Assembly: GCA_027605045.1 (NCBI GenBank)
Contig: JAQFWX010000075.1
Span: 1-64,000 of the forward strand
DNA: 64,000 nucleotides
Source of the DNA: Phallus indusiatus
Lineage: Eukaryota; Basidiomycota; Agaricomycetes; Phallales; Phallaceae
Direction of reading: 5' to 3'
Position 1 is the stretch's first letter; each line of letters begins with the position of its first letter. The notes beneath the pieces are model-generated. The model had not been told where the DNA came from, did not search any database, and worked only from the letters and a program-made list of their open reading frames with translations. Below are positions 36,295-47,569 of the stretch, piece after piece. The translations under genes were made by a program, and so were the position numbers.

Positions 36295-38207
36295 ATGGGC
36301 TTTTCTAAGAATCCCCAAACAGGCTATACTCACTTGCTTGATGTAGGTTACGCATAATCTTGTCTTTCAAGCGACTTACGTTTTTATAAGGTTGTTGAAC
36401 GACCTAGATGGCTTCAAGGTAGGTACTCGTTCAGTCTTGGCTTACAGAAACAAGTGATGCTTAACACCTCTATTGGCGTTCCACAGAATGGGAGAGATTA
36501 CGGTGAGTGGATTTTGTCCTTTTAGTATCTGAATCTGCGTCTACAAATTGGTTTATCAGTCACGGCCGACTTCATTGGCTCATGGAGGGTATCGGTGAAT
36601 TTGTAAAGCATGCCCTCCTTTTCTAAAAAGAATATATTTTGACTCTTTCATCTAGATGGGTGTATTTTTCTACGTCTATTGCGGCGTTGGTGCCACCGCT
36701 GCATACAATATCAGTAATCTCAGTAAACTGACGGGCGTTGGTTGTGAGAAGTCTTTCCCAAAACATTGGAGATCCCATGATTATTCTGATCTTTTATTCT
36801 CTCAGCATTACTGAACATCGGTCTCTCTTACGCACTCGGGATCGTCACCGCCGTCGCCATTGCCGGTTCAAATTCGGGTGGTCATTTCAATCCTTGCGTG
36901 ACAATTTCACATGCAGTATGGCACGGTTTTCCCTGGCGCAAAGTATTACCGTACGTCTCGTCACTTATTCATGGGTGCCTGAGTTTTCCCAACATTTCCC
37001 ACAAGGTTCATATTTTGGCAAATATTGGGTGCATAGTAAGTGACACTTGGGCTCATCCAATGGTTACTTCTTTTTCGCTTAATCATAATTAACAGTTTTG
37101 CATGCTTCTTGGTATATGGGCAGGTTCGTTTTTGTTGTGTTCTCGCGGGCTATCTCCTCATCTATCATGCATTTATTCAGTACCGTACAACACTAAGAGT
37201 ACGCTCCTCTATCTCGGGAAAAGAATTCAATCAATTTCACGCATGCTATGTAGGAACTGGAGGCGGCGCTCATTGCGACCAACATGTATGATGAAATCCA
37301 ATTCACCCCCAACGGCATCGCCGGTATTTTTGCCTTGTATACTCAACAAGGGGCCAACCTTCGAGACGTTTTTATGAATGAATTCTTTGTCGTAAGCATT
37401 GATTCTCTCCATACCATTGAGTGCCAATGCAATGTCTTCCAGGATTTTTTCTTAGCGTAAATATCTCTTTCTCTGAGAAAACTCTTATCTCATATAGAAC
37501 GCCCAATTTCAGACTGATTATCTGGTATGTTCGGATTTATGCCGACGTCTTCATTTCTTGACCATAATGCAGGGGGGCTATGGATCCCACCAACTTCTTT
37601 GTTCCTCCACCTGTGGCCCCATGGCTAATCGGATTGGCTTAGTGCGTAAATCTCAAGATTCAAGTTTTGAAGTTTCAATTATCCTTGTAACCAGTGGTGT
37701 AATGATCTGGGACTTTGCTCCCGCAGCTTGTAAGTTATCAAATTTTCTTGTTATCTACTTCGAAAATAAACTGAACCTTGTAATATGAAGTGTCTGCCAA
37801 CACAGCAAGAGATGTTGGAGCGTACGTTTTCGATCTGACTTATATTTGTTCGGCTCATGAGTTTTCAGTCGACTTATGGCAATTACAATTTGGGGTACCA
37901 AAGCAAATGGTGGCAAATACGCTGCTATCTCAGCTCTTACCAATATACCCGCCACCCTTCTTGCTACATTAGTGTATGAAATCGTTTTTACAGATTCCAG
38001 CAGAGGTATTGTTATTTTTTTACTGTTTGTCTGAATTTTTATTCATTCTCCTTTCACTATTCAGTGCTTCCCATGGCCCAACAAGATTTTCTTGATGGTC
38101 ATAAAGCTCACCTTGATCATGTCAACCTTGGCACTGGCAACCCTGTTAATTCCACCAATCATAGTTCAACGGAAAAGGCTTCTCTCAATGTCATGGAGGG
38201 TGTTTAA
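36295..38207 (+). CDS. Aquaporin (MIP family) with variant NPA boxes
   Basis: Six-helix channel for water or small solutes. Start MGFSKNPQTGYTHLLD, then WLMEGIGEFMGVFFYVYCGV GATAAYN (helix 1), SNSGGHFNPCVTISHAVWHG (first pore box is NPC), LRDVFMNEFFV, PTNFFVPPPVAPWLIGLAY, then SANTARDVGA RLMAITIWGT (second box NTA in place of NPA), KYAAISALTNIPATLLATLV. Cytosolic tail ends KASLNVMEGV at 38207. The NPC first box and layout recall fungal XIP-type aquaporins, but the subgroup is uncertain. About twelve introns, frame intact. Last gene before the transposon island. Confidence 0.85.
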
Positions 38208-38371
38208 CAGAGTCGATAGACAAGGAAATTCTGTGTCTTATTGGACAATAATTACTCACCAAACATTGTTACATACAATTAGTCATTTATGCACCTGAAT
38301 CTACTCAGTTCAACAACAATTCAAGATATTGTCTTACAATGAAAAAAAGTGTGATTTAGCTCAGATAAGGC

Positions 38372-38530
38372 TGCACATGATTCCGGGTCCGGGTCAACAG
38401 GATCCAGGTCAACAGGTCATAAATTTTTCAAAAGACTTACCTAGATCCTTACGGGTCATGATCCACATGGATACAGGTCAACAGGTCATGATCTACAGGT
38501 TAGCATACATGAACCGTGCAGATCCGGATC
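38372..38530. repeat. Degenerate MITE of the AAGGCTGCA family
   Basis: The left end AAGGCTGCACATGATTCCGG matches the left end of the complete copy at 51209. The inside is built of CAGGTCAACAGGTCAT-type repeats. The right end is not clear, so it is probably truncated. Confidence 0.5.
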
Positions 38531-38599
38531 AGTATTGCTCATTTTGCAACAATTTGCTGTAAATATATATGTACATTTGAGGCTGCTATACAGTATACT

Positions 38600-38630
38600 T
38601 GTTAGGGCGACTCAGGGCACACACCTAGAG
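38600..38630 (-). repeat. 31-base scrap of gypsy LTR, inverted
   Basis: TGTTAGGGCGACTCAGGGCA and the following 11 bases are the reverse complement of the LTR 3' end. It lies six bases before a complete LTR in the opposite orientation. Confidence 0.85.
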
Positions 38631-38636
38631 GGCAGG

Positions 38637-38988
38637 TGTCACGGTATGCTAGCGCCTTTTCCGATTATTCGATTCCTTCGATTTCTTTCGGTTTCATTTC
38701 GTGTTACGATTTCCTTCATTTCCCGTACTTTGCCGTTTCCATTAGTTCCATCGTTTTCTCGATTTTTCGATCTCTTCGATTTTCCTCGATTTCTGTCTGT
38801 ATCTCCTCGGATCCCATGGGGATCAGTCGAGCGCTTCGTATCCTGTACTTATATGCGTTTTCCCTAGAGGGGGATACCTAAGCTTGTTCTCTTAGGTTTT
38901 CCCTCCTCTAGGTGAGTAGTTAGTCGCTGCCCCTCAATAGATCTTAGGTTTTCCCTCCTCTAGGTGTGTGCCCTGAGTCGCCCTAACA
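38637..38988 (+). repeat. Solo LTR of the Ty3/gypsy family
   Basis: Starts TGTCACGGTATGCTAGCGCC and ends GAGTCGCCCTAACA, 352 bases, matching the element LTRs at 46740-47090. It contains the internal direct repeat of the TTAGGTTTTCCCTCCTCTAG block. No matching 5-base target duplication was found next to it (GCAGG versus GTTAC). Confidence 0.9.
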
Positions 38989-39554
38989 GTTACCTGCTTT
39001 TGCCCAAACCCGTGGTCATCCTTATGTTCAACCACTATCCTAGTCTTTAAGACTTCACTCCTCTTATCTAAACCTTCCTTTTGTCTATAACCTTATAAAC
39101 AACAAATCACTACTGCAATGCTTAACACTGACTTCAATTATCATCCGACTTCATAATATTTCTCTGTTGCTGACATCGTGCAACATTGAAACATTGTCAT
39201 AAACAACAAACTTAACCATAACATCAAACCTCATCATATTTGTCATAAACACCACACGCTGGCGTAATCTCCACACATCACCGTAATTGCTATCGACTGC
39301 ACTATTCTCTCTAGTCTAAAAGGACCCCCAAGGACTTTCAACCTTCACCAGCAAGGCCTACTCTCTCGAGTCAAGATCACTATTCTCCTCAAGTAATTGT
39401 CATAACCACGCATACTTTCACGCACATACTTGTAACCGCAAAACTGCATTAGCCAAAGACACTTAAACGAAGTTTGACTTCAAGGTTCAAGCTGACAGAA
39501 GATTGTCATTGATATTCTTCTTGAAGTACTCTTGATTAATCTACAGTATTTAAA
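38989..39554. other. No gene recognised
   Basis: About 560 bases of AT-rich, low-coding sequence with several similar CATAAACAACAAA-type words. It may be old transposon sequence. Confidence 0.4.
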
Positions 39555-41354
39555 TTACTGGACCTTACTTACGCAAGTGTTGGACGTTGATGTAAAAACC
39601 ATTATGCAAGTCACTGTCACGTAAGTTGCGGCGGATACATCACAGAACCTGGCAGTGTGATCGAAATTTCCCAATGATGGGTGAAGGTTGCAAAGACCTG
39701 GATCCTCCACTTTTGTCCAATTCAATGCAGCATGCAAATTGTGCATAAAAGTTCCATCAAGTAAAATATTGTGGGGGGTAGCATCTGCTAGTCTCCAGCC
39801 TAAGGGTGTGAGCAGATTTCGAAATGTTAACCTGACAGACTCCGGCATTTTGCTCTGAGGTGGAGGTGCATGTGAATGGGGATTTTTACACACAATCAAG
39901 ATATTTGGGCATTGAAGAAGATCGTGTGATGTAAAAATAGTTACTGTGGACGAACAAGGATTCTTTGACTCTAATATAAGGTTCTCAACGGGTTTTACCC
40001 GTGGGTATGGGTACCCGCGCCCGCAGGTACCCGAACCTGTGGGTTTGATTTTTTCCAAAACCCGCGGGTATAGGTACGGGTTTTTCACGGGTTTACCTGC
40101 GGGTATGCGGGTATACCTGCGGGTATCGGGTCAAACCCGTTTCTCAAAAATCGAAAATTGCAAAACCCGGGGCAGGTATGGTTTAGCTTTTTGCACGAAA
40201 ATACCCATACCCGCGGGTATTACCCGTCATACCCGAAACCCGTTGAGACCCTTACTCTAATATGCCCTGCTGTATCTTTCCTTCCTTATTCCTATGCCAA
40301 TTGGCTGTATCTCCTCTTAACTCAAATTTTCTTATAGTTTAAAACTGAAACATACGACAAAGTTCACGTTGTGCTCTGCTAACTGCTATAAAATCACATG
40401 GTAATAGAGGACCGTAACCCTGACTTGCAGCATATGATTCGAAGTGATTTATTTGCATGTGATCAGTGTCAAACAGTGCAGTAAGGTACTCTATATTATA
40501 TTCATTCAGATTCCACAGGCATAGGTGATTGCGCTGCCCGGGAGAATAGTATTCACAACTTTCACATGAAATTTAGCAATGATGATTCCGCAGTTAAAAT
40601 TGAGCTTACCGGACAAAATGGTAGTTATACTGGTCTACACACAAGACAACCTTCCCCTCACAGACTTTTCGTTTTCTAGGCAAACAATGGTCCTTAAGTA
40701 CGACACGGCCCGGTATATCACGACCAGTATTAATCTCGATATCAGATGCCAGTAAATGAAACAAACACCCGTGATCCTCCAATGCGCAAAAAAATCCAAG
40801 TGTCTTTATGAACACCTCACCCCAGGTGTCATATGCCACAGAGGTAAACGGTTTCCCAGCATACACTGGGTTGAACGAACATTTTTTAATTGAACAATCT
40901 TTGATATTTTTTAGCTCATTCAGTCAAAAAATTGAAACACTTACAGGTATACTGTGTTTTCCAGCATTTGACGGGGGTATCAGTCTCCTTATCCCTGAGC
41001 ATATAGCACAGCACACCCTTGCAACCTCCATGCTTCCCACCAAGGGAGTACTGAATATTATTCTGTGGATGAATGTAGTTGGATGGATCAGGTATTGGGA
41101 AGAAGTGAGTGATTGCCATTTTTGGCTCAGTCCCGGTCATAGGCATCTCAACTACTTCACCGGGACTATGATATATGATGCCGTGAGCATGCATCTGACG
41201 AGTAACGCGATCCTTTCCCAAAATAGATTGTTCTGGAGAGAAAAAAATAGGCTCAGGAGTACTCTGTAGAACATCATCGATGGGTTTCTCAGACTGTGGG
41301 TCAGGCAGAAGGGGCGACTCAGATGACATGGGTGAAGGGCTAAGGGAAGGACAT
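39555..41354 (-). pseudogene. Uncharacterised repetitive agaricomycete protein family member, interrupted
   Basis: Not a named family, but the pieces look like an expanded mushroom family with conserved Cys and HPP patterns. Exons on the minus strand: MSSESPLLPDPQSEKPIDDV ... GVLCYMLRDKETDTPVKC WKTQYT; then CSIKKCSFNPVYAGK ... KVVLCVDQYNYHFVR; then CEYYSPGQRNHLCLWNLNEY, YLTALFDTDH, ASQGYGPLLPC; and CKNPHSHAPPPQSK ... WRLADATPHNILLDGTFMHN, PSLGNFDHTARF. The MITE at 39978-40253 sits inside it, and the gypsy element is inserted at 41355 within a frame that stays open across the junction. A 5' part may lie beyond 47091. Function unknown; probably transposon-linked. Confidence 0.6.
39978..40253. 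mobile_element. MITE with AAGG inverted ends and 10-base target duplication
   Basis: 276 bases. The left end AAGGTTCTCAACGGG pairs with the right end CCCGTTGAGACCCTT (one mismatch). Target duplication ACTCTAATAT is present at 39968-39977 and 40254-40263. The inside is made of repeated ACCCGCGGGTA-type palindromes in both orientations. The 10-base duplication would fit a Mutator-like mover (inferred). Confidence 0.85.
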
Positions 41355-41521
41355 TGTTACGGTACGCTAGCGCCTTGCCCTATTATTCGATTTCTTCGAT
41401 TTCTTTCGATTTCATTTCACACTTCGATTTCCACCATTTCCCGTATTTTGTCATTTCCACTATTTTCATCGTTTTCTCGATCTCTCGATCTTTCGATTTA
41501 TTTCGATTTTTGTCTGTATCT
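41355..41521 (+). repeat. Truncated 5' LTR (first 167 bases)
   Basis: Matches the first 167 bases of the 3' LTR and stops at GTCTGTATCT, where the inverted LTR begins. The promoter and transcript-start part are lost. Confidence 0.9.
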
Positions 41522-41873
41522 TGTTAGGGCGACTCAGGGCACACACCTAGAGGAGGGAAAACCTAAGATCTATTGCGGGGCAGCAACTAACTACTCACCT
41601 AGAGGAGGGAAAACCTAAGAGAACAAGCTTAGGTATCCCCCTCTAGGGAAAACGCATATAAATACAAAGTACGAGGCGCCCGACTGATCCCCATGGGATC
41701 CGAGGAGATAGAAACAGAAATCGGAGTAAATCGAAGAAATCGAGAAATCGAGAAAACGACAAAAATAGTGGAAACGGTAAGATACGGAAAGTGAAGGAAA
41801 TCGAAGTGCGAAATGAAACCGAAAGAAATCGAAAAGATCGAATAATCGAGCGAGGCGCTAGCGTACCGTGACA
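41522..41873 (-). repeat. Complete inverted LTR inside the gypsy 5' end
   Basis: TGTTAGGGCGACTC to GCTAGCGTACCGTGACA, 352 bases, reverse orientation. It differs at several bases from both the 5' fragment and the 3' LTR, so it derives from another family member. No flanking target duplication; the 5' LTR does not resume after it. Confidence 0.9.
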
Positions 41874-44800
41874 GGTGGCGATTTCCCGAATCTCAGTACC
41901 AAAGTCATCTGGGTACTATCCTACATGAATAGTGGACGCGCTGGTGCCTTTGCCGAACTTGTTCAGGCCCAGTACAACCGGGGACTGGCTCCTTATGAGA
42001 CCTGGGAAGATTTCCGACAAAAGTTTCGTTCTGAATTCTTCCCAGTGACCGAAGCCGAGGATGCATTGAATCTCCTTCTTTCGGGACGTTATGCTCAAGG
42101 AGGTCGAAATGTAGACGATTACACCGACGCGTTTCGCATAATCGTAGATCGCGCTGGATTTACGATTCATGATGGCCTTGCGCTGACGACGTATTATCGA
42201 CAAGGTTTAGACCGGGAGATCTCTAGTAAAGTGGGAACGATGCAGAATCGACCCGATTACAGCGACTACGAAGGATGGGTTCAGGCTGCTAGACTCTTCG
42301 ATCAAGCTCGCCGTACCAACGATGCTTTCAATGCCACCCAACGTCGAGTCATTGCCGGTAATTCGACTTCAACCCCTCTTACGTCGATTCCGATCTCTCG
42401 AACTCGACCCAGCCCATTCCCGATCTACCAACGTACGACGGGACCCCTATTTACTCCCCACCTCCTTTTCCTCCACCTCGTGCACCGATCCCTGCCACCA
42501 TGTCTCACCCAATACGACCACCGATTTCTGCCCCTGCTAATGTTGCACCTCCAACCCGAAATGATGCCATGGAGGTTGATGCTGCTCGCCGCCGCATACA
42601 GACTGAGACAGCCCGGTGTTTCCGATGTGGACAATTAGGTCATCTTGTTAAGGACTGCCCACGCGCATTCGATGTTCGATTTATGCAGACCGATGAAATC
42701 GACGAGATTCTCGAGCAACGATTTGCTCAACAAGATGTGCTGGAAACACAGAATCGTGTCGAGATCGCTACGGAAGAAAACGAGATCGCGGTCACTGCAA
42801 CTAGAGAGGATTTTCAGAATGGCAGCGAGTAAGGGATGCGCCCTCACTGCCAACGTCAAATAGATTCGATGTATTGTACATAGAAGACAAGTGCAATGAA
42901 ATTTCTGATTCGAATTCTATTGACTCTGATGCATCCACTCCTCTCTCGAACCCTCTGATCCCTGGTCCTCGTCGCCTTTCGATTGGAAGACGCAAGCGAA
43001 TTCCACACGAATACCGTCTCAATGCCACTGCCGGCACTCAGAAGCTCGAGATCGATGTAGAACTTCAGAGCACCGATACGGGCGATCTCATTCACTCGAA
43101 GGCGATGCTCGACACTGGTGCTAGTGGGATGTTCCTCGATCAGGACTTCGTCGAGAAGAATCGGCTCCCGAAGATTCGATTACCGAAACCGATTCCCGTT
43201 TTCAATGTTGATGGTACTCCCAATCAGGCGGGAAATATCACGCATGTAGTGGACCTGGTGATGCGATATCAAACCCATTCCGAACGTGTCATGTTCGCCG
43301 TCACCGCCCTCGGCAAATATCCAGTGTTGCTGGGACTACCCTGGTTCAAGGCTCACAACCCGGTAATCGACTACTCAACTGGAGAGGTCGAGTTAACCCG
43401 GTGTAATCCCGAATGTCGATCTTGTAGACCGCCTTCTACTGAAAAGAAAGGCCCGAAACGTTTCCTGCGTTCAGTTCGAGCAATCCCTCCTGTTTCCCTG
43501 GACGAAACTGAATCCACTGATCCAGATATGCCAGATCTCGTGAATGTGGAAGACGAGTTTCACCCAGAAGAAGGTGATCGATTATTCGCGGTTTCCCTTA
43601 ATTCAGAACCCCTGGATGAATGTCGTATCAGAGCAACCGAAACCATCTCACAGCGGTTGGCGCAAGCGCATGCGAACAATACGAGGGATGCACCCAAATC
43701 TGGATTTCGAGAGATCGTTCCCGAAACGTTCCACGATTTCGAAGACGTCTTCGCGAAAGAATCTTTCGATTCCCTGCCTCCTCCAAAGAAATGGGATCAT
43801 GCAATAGAGCTCTTACCCGATTCAGATCCCAAGTTTTGCAAGGTGTACCCTCTGTCGCCTAACGAACAGAAAGAACTCGATGCGTTTTTGGAAGAGAATC
43901 TTCGTTCGGGTCGAATCCGCCCTTCGAAATCACCCATGGCTTCCCCGGTCTTCTTTATCAAGAAGAAGGATGGCTCCCTACGACTTATTCAGGACTACCG
44001 GGCTCTCAACGCGATGACCATCAAAAATCGATACCCACTACCTTTAATCCCCGAACTCGTGAACAAATTAAGGGGCGAAGTACTTCACAAAACTCGATGT
44101 TAGATGGGGATACAACAACGTTCGCATTAAAGAAGGCGATGAGTGGAAAGCAGCGTTTCGCACAAATCGAGGATTGTTCGAGCCCTTGGTCATGTTCTTT
44201 GGTTTAACTAATAGTCCGGCGACCTTCCAGATGATGATGAACGAGATCTTCGAGGACATGATCACGGAAGGGGTCGTGGCTGTTTATATCGATGATATCC
44301 TGATCTACACGAGAACGAAAGAAGAACACGATCGCATCACACGCCGTGTCTTGGAACGACTAAGGGAGCATAAACTCTATCTCAAGGCTGAGAAATGCGA
44401 ATTCTGCCGTACTAAGATCGAGTATTTAGGTCTGGTCATTTCCGAGAACACTGTTGAAATGGATCCTGCGAAAGTGTCGGGTGTTAGAGATTGGCCAATC
44501 CCAAAGAACGTTACCGAAGTTCAGTCGTTCTTAGGTTTCGCGAACTTCTATCGTCGATTTATCAAAGATTTCTCGCTGGTCGCCGTCCCCTTGTTTGGCC
44601 TCACCAAGAAAGAAGTCCCGTTTATCTGGTCCGACACCTGCCAACGAGCTTTCGATTCTCTGAAATCGGCAATGACCTCTGCACCGGTTCTTGCGATTCC
44701 CGATCCATCGAAACCTTACCGAGTGGAAGCTGACAGCTCTGACTTTGCAACAGGTGCCGTTTTGTCTCAGCCTTCTCTCGAGGACAACAAATGGCACCCG

Positions 44801-46697
44801 GTAGCCTTCTTTTCGAAGGCTTTGAGCCCAGTGGAGCGAAATTACGAAATCCACGACAAAGAGATGCTGGCCATCATTCGAGCATTGGAGGAATGGCGAC
44901 ATTTTTTGGAAGGTGCGACCCATCCAATCGACATTCGCACGGATCACAAAAACCTGGAGTATTTTATGACGGCTCGTAATCTAAATCGTAGACAAGCTCG
45001 TTGGTCGGTTTATCTCGCTCGTTTCGATTTCACCCTGCGGCATATACCTGGCAAATCAATGGGTAAGCCTGACGGTCTGTCGCGTCGTGCTGATCATGGT
45101 TCGGGAAAGTTGGACAATCAAGGTATCACCCTAATCCGACCCGAAATGTTTGCGATCAACGCCATGCAAACATTCCGCCTTAGAGGGAGGAGGACGAGTT
45201 CTTAGGCCAGATACGGAAAGCGAACAGAGAAGGCAAACGAGAAGATAGCGTCTCGAAAGCCATCGAATCCCTCAAGGCGATAGGCGGGAGATCGGTTCAC
45301 ACCAGTGAATGGGCTGAAGATCAAGACGTCATTTACTACCGAGGGAAGATTTATGTTCCCGAAGTGGACGATCTGCGTCGAGAAATCCTCCAACGACACC
45401 ATGACACCAAACTCGCAGGTCACCCAGGTCGATTTAAAACGCTAGAACTGGTATCGCGAACCTTTTGGTGGCCTGGGATCTCTAGATATGTACAGCGGTA
45501 TGTAGAGGCTTGTGACGCTTGTATGCGTACGAAACCTTCTCGACATGCTCCGTATGGTGAATTGCAACCTACCGAAACTCCAAATCGACCTTGGCAATTC
45601 ATATCGGTCGATTTCGTCGTCGAACTCCCGGAATCGAATGGTTATGATGCAATTCTTTCGGTAGTAGATTCGCTGACAAAACGGGTTCATTTCGTCCCGA
45701 CGTTTACTACCGTTGACGCTTCTGGCCTTGCGTCTCTGTATCTCCAACACGTCTGGAAATTGCACGGATTACCCGAGAAGATCATATCGGATCGCGGACC
45801 TCAGTTCTCGTCTCGTTTTACCCAAGAACTCTCTCGACTACTCGGTATTCGGCTCGCACGCTCCACTGCATACCACCCCCAAACCGATGGTCAGACAGAG
45901 CGAGCTAATGCTGAAGTAGAGCAGTATCTCCGTATCTTTACCTCCGAACGCCAAGACGATTGGGATCGACTGCTACCCATGGCTGAATTCGCATATAACA
46001 ATCATGTTCATTCGGCCACTCAAGCTACGCCTTTCGAGCTCGACACTGGTCGCCATCCTCGAATGGGCTTCGAACCGCGTTCGACCGAATCGAAGATCGA
46101 ATCGGTTAATGATTTCAAAGATAGGATGTCTCGTTCTTGGGAGGAAGCTCACGCTGCGATCCTTAAGGCTAAGGACGACATGGCTAAGTACTATGATCGT
46201 AAACATTTGCCGGCTCCTGACTACAAATCTGGAGACAAGGTTTATCTAGATGCTAGCGACATCAAGACCACTCGTCCGTCGGCCAAGTTATCGCATCGTT
46301 TTCTGGGCCCCTTTCCCATTGCAGCAAAAATCGGAACTCGAGCGTATCGACTCGTTCTACCGAAATCGATGTCTCGAATTCACCCTGTATTCCACGTCAG
46401 TAAGTTGAAACCAATGGTGCCAGACAGCATACCAGGTCGTCGTTCTAAGCCTCCTCCACCCCGGAGATTCGCGACGATGGTGAGCACTACGTGGTTGAAG
46501 AAATACTGGATAGTCGTGTTTTCCGTCGACGTCTGGAGTTCAAGGTTAGATGGGAGGGCTATGGTCCAGAGCATGACCAATGGGTCCCAGAGAAAGATGT
46601 TGCGGCACATGATCTCATACAAGATTTCTACCGATCTCATCCGAACGCACCTCGAACAATTGGTGGTCTTATTTTCCTTCCGCGTCCTAATAGTTAA
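41874..46697 (+). pseudogene. Gag-pol of the gypsy element (frame broken at five places)
   Basis: Encodes, in order: the C-terminal part of the Gag capsid (WVLSYMNSGRAGAFAELVQA, ETWEDFRQKFRSEFF), a nucleocapsid CCHC knuckle CFRCGQLGHLVKDC, aspartic protease MLDTGASGMF, reverse transcriptase with YIDDILIY, RNase H with TDHKNLEY, a HHCC integrase with CDACMRTKP, the DDE residues (SVDFV, SDRGPQF, ERANAEVE), a GPF-like HRFLGPFPI module and a chromodomain (FKVRWEGYGPEHDQWVPEKD). The frame is interrupted near 42444, 42811, 44075, 45185 and 46459. Four of these sites are homopolymers that look one base too short, the fifth a GCGC lacking two bases. Apart from these and the lost Gag N-terminus, no stop was noticed. 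The chromodomain suggests targeting to methylated-histone chromatin (family knowledge). Confidence 0.88.
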
Positions 46698-46739
46698 GTC
46701 TCAGGCGTCGGGTCGCCGCCTTGTTGAAGGGGAGGGTGG

Positions 46740-47090
46740 TGTTACGGTACGCTAGCGCCTTGCCCTATTATTCGATTTCTTCGATTTCTTTCGATTTCAT
46801 TTCACACTTCGATTTCCACCATTTCCCGTATTTTGTCATTTCCACTATTTTCATCGTTTTCTCGATCTCTCGATCTTTCGATTTATTTCGATTTTTGTCT
46901 GTATCTCCTCGGATCCCATGGGGATCAGTCGGGCGCCTCATATCCTGTACTTATATGCGATTTCCCTAGAGGGGGATACCTAAGCTTGTTCTCTTAGGTT
47001 TTCCCTCCTCTAGGTGAGTAGTTAGTCGTTGTCCCCCAATAGATCTTAGGTTTTCCCTCCTCTAGGTGTGTGCCCTGAGTCGCCCTAACA
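46740..47090 (+). repeat. 3' LTR of the gypsy element
   Basis: 351 bases, TGTTACGGTACGCTAGCGCC to GAGTCGCCCTAACA. The first half is dense in TTCGATTTC words. It has a TATATGCG box near 46955 and two copies of the TTAGGTTTTCCCTCCTCTAG block. Confidence 0.92.
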
Positions 47091-47095
47091 GACAT

Positions 47096-47569
47096 ATGGT
47101 ATGTCCCGAATTTTTTTCCAGATAATTTTACCATTACGTTTGCTGTAAAAAGCCAATAGTATCATTAAATTGAATCAAGTAAACAAACAATGGTAAAAAA
47201 TCCGTGTGCCGTAGGTTTTTTACATGCTCAGACGCAGTGTGTACTCTCCTCTGAGTATATGCCGAAATAGAATTTTCACAGAAATTATGGCTTGGGGCCT
47301 TTGTGAATGTATTCAGAATTCAATAAAACTATTTTTTAGCAATTCACCATGGTTCGTTTTCCTTATATGGGTTTGATTTTCAGATCTGTTTGCAGATCTT
47401 TCTGTCAACGGTACAACAGGAGTGTAAGGATACAATCGTTCAGCGGTTTAGACTTAAGGATCAGACGTTATAACCCAGTAGTCCAATCTATAATAACGCA
47501 AGGAGCTACTCTTGCGCGCACAGTTGCATATATATACATGAGTGAGCTATCTCTACCAATAGCGCTCAG
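47096..47569. other. No gene recognised; right side of the gypsy target
   Basis: About 470 bases continuing from the GACAT target site. AT-rich; no exon could be assigned with confidence. Confidence 0.35.

Larger units (their letters stand above)
41355..47090 (+). mobile_element. Ty3/gypsy chromovirus-type LTR retrotransposon, 5' end rearranged
   Basis: Flanked by the 5-base target duplication GACAT (41350-41354 and 47091-47095). Layout: first 167 bases of the 5' LTR, a complete LTR in inverted orientation (41522-41873), internal gag-pol, and a complete 3' LTR (46740-47090). The 5' LTR fragment looks identical to the same part of the 3' LTR, so insertion was recent. The primer-binding site and the start of gag are missing. 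Confidence 0.9.

Noticed and set aside
39555..40088. A single 177-codon minus-strand protein
   Set aside because: Its first third is translated from the inserted MITE; only the part from about 39955 down is original coding sequence of the interrupted family gene.
40000..40250. A CRISPR-like array of ACCCGCGGGTA repeats
   Set aside because: Spacing is irregular, the words occur in both orientations, and the whole is bounded by inverted ends and a target duplication in a eukaryote; it is a MITE.
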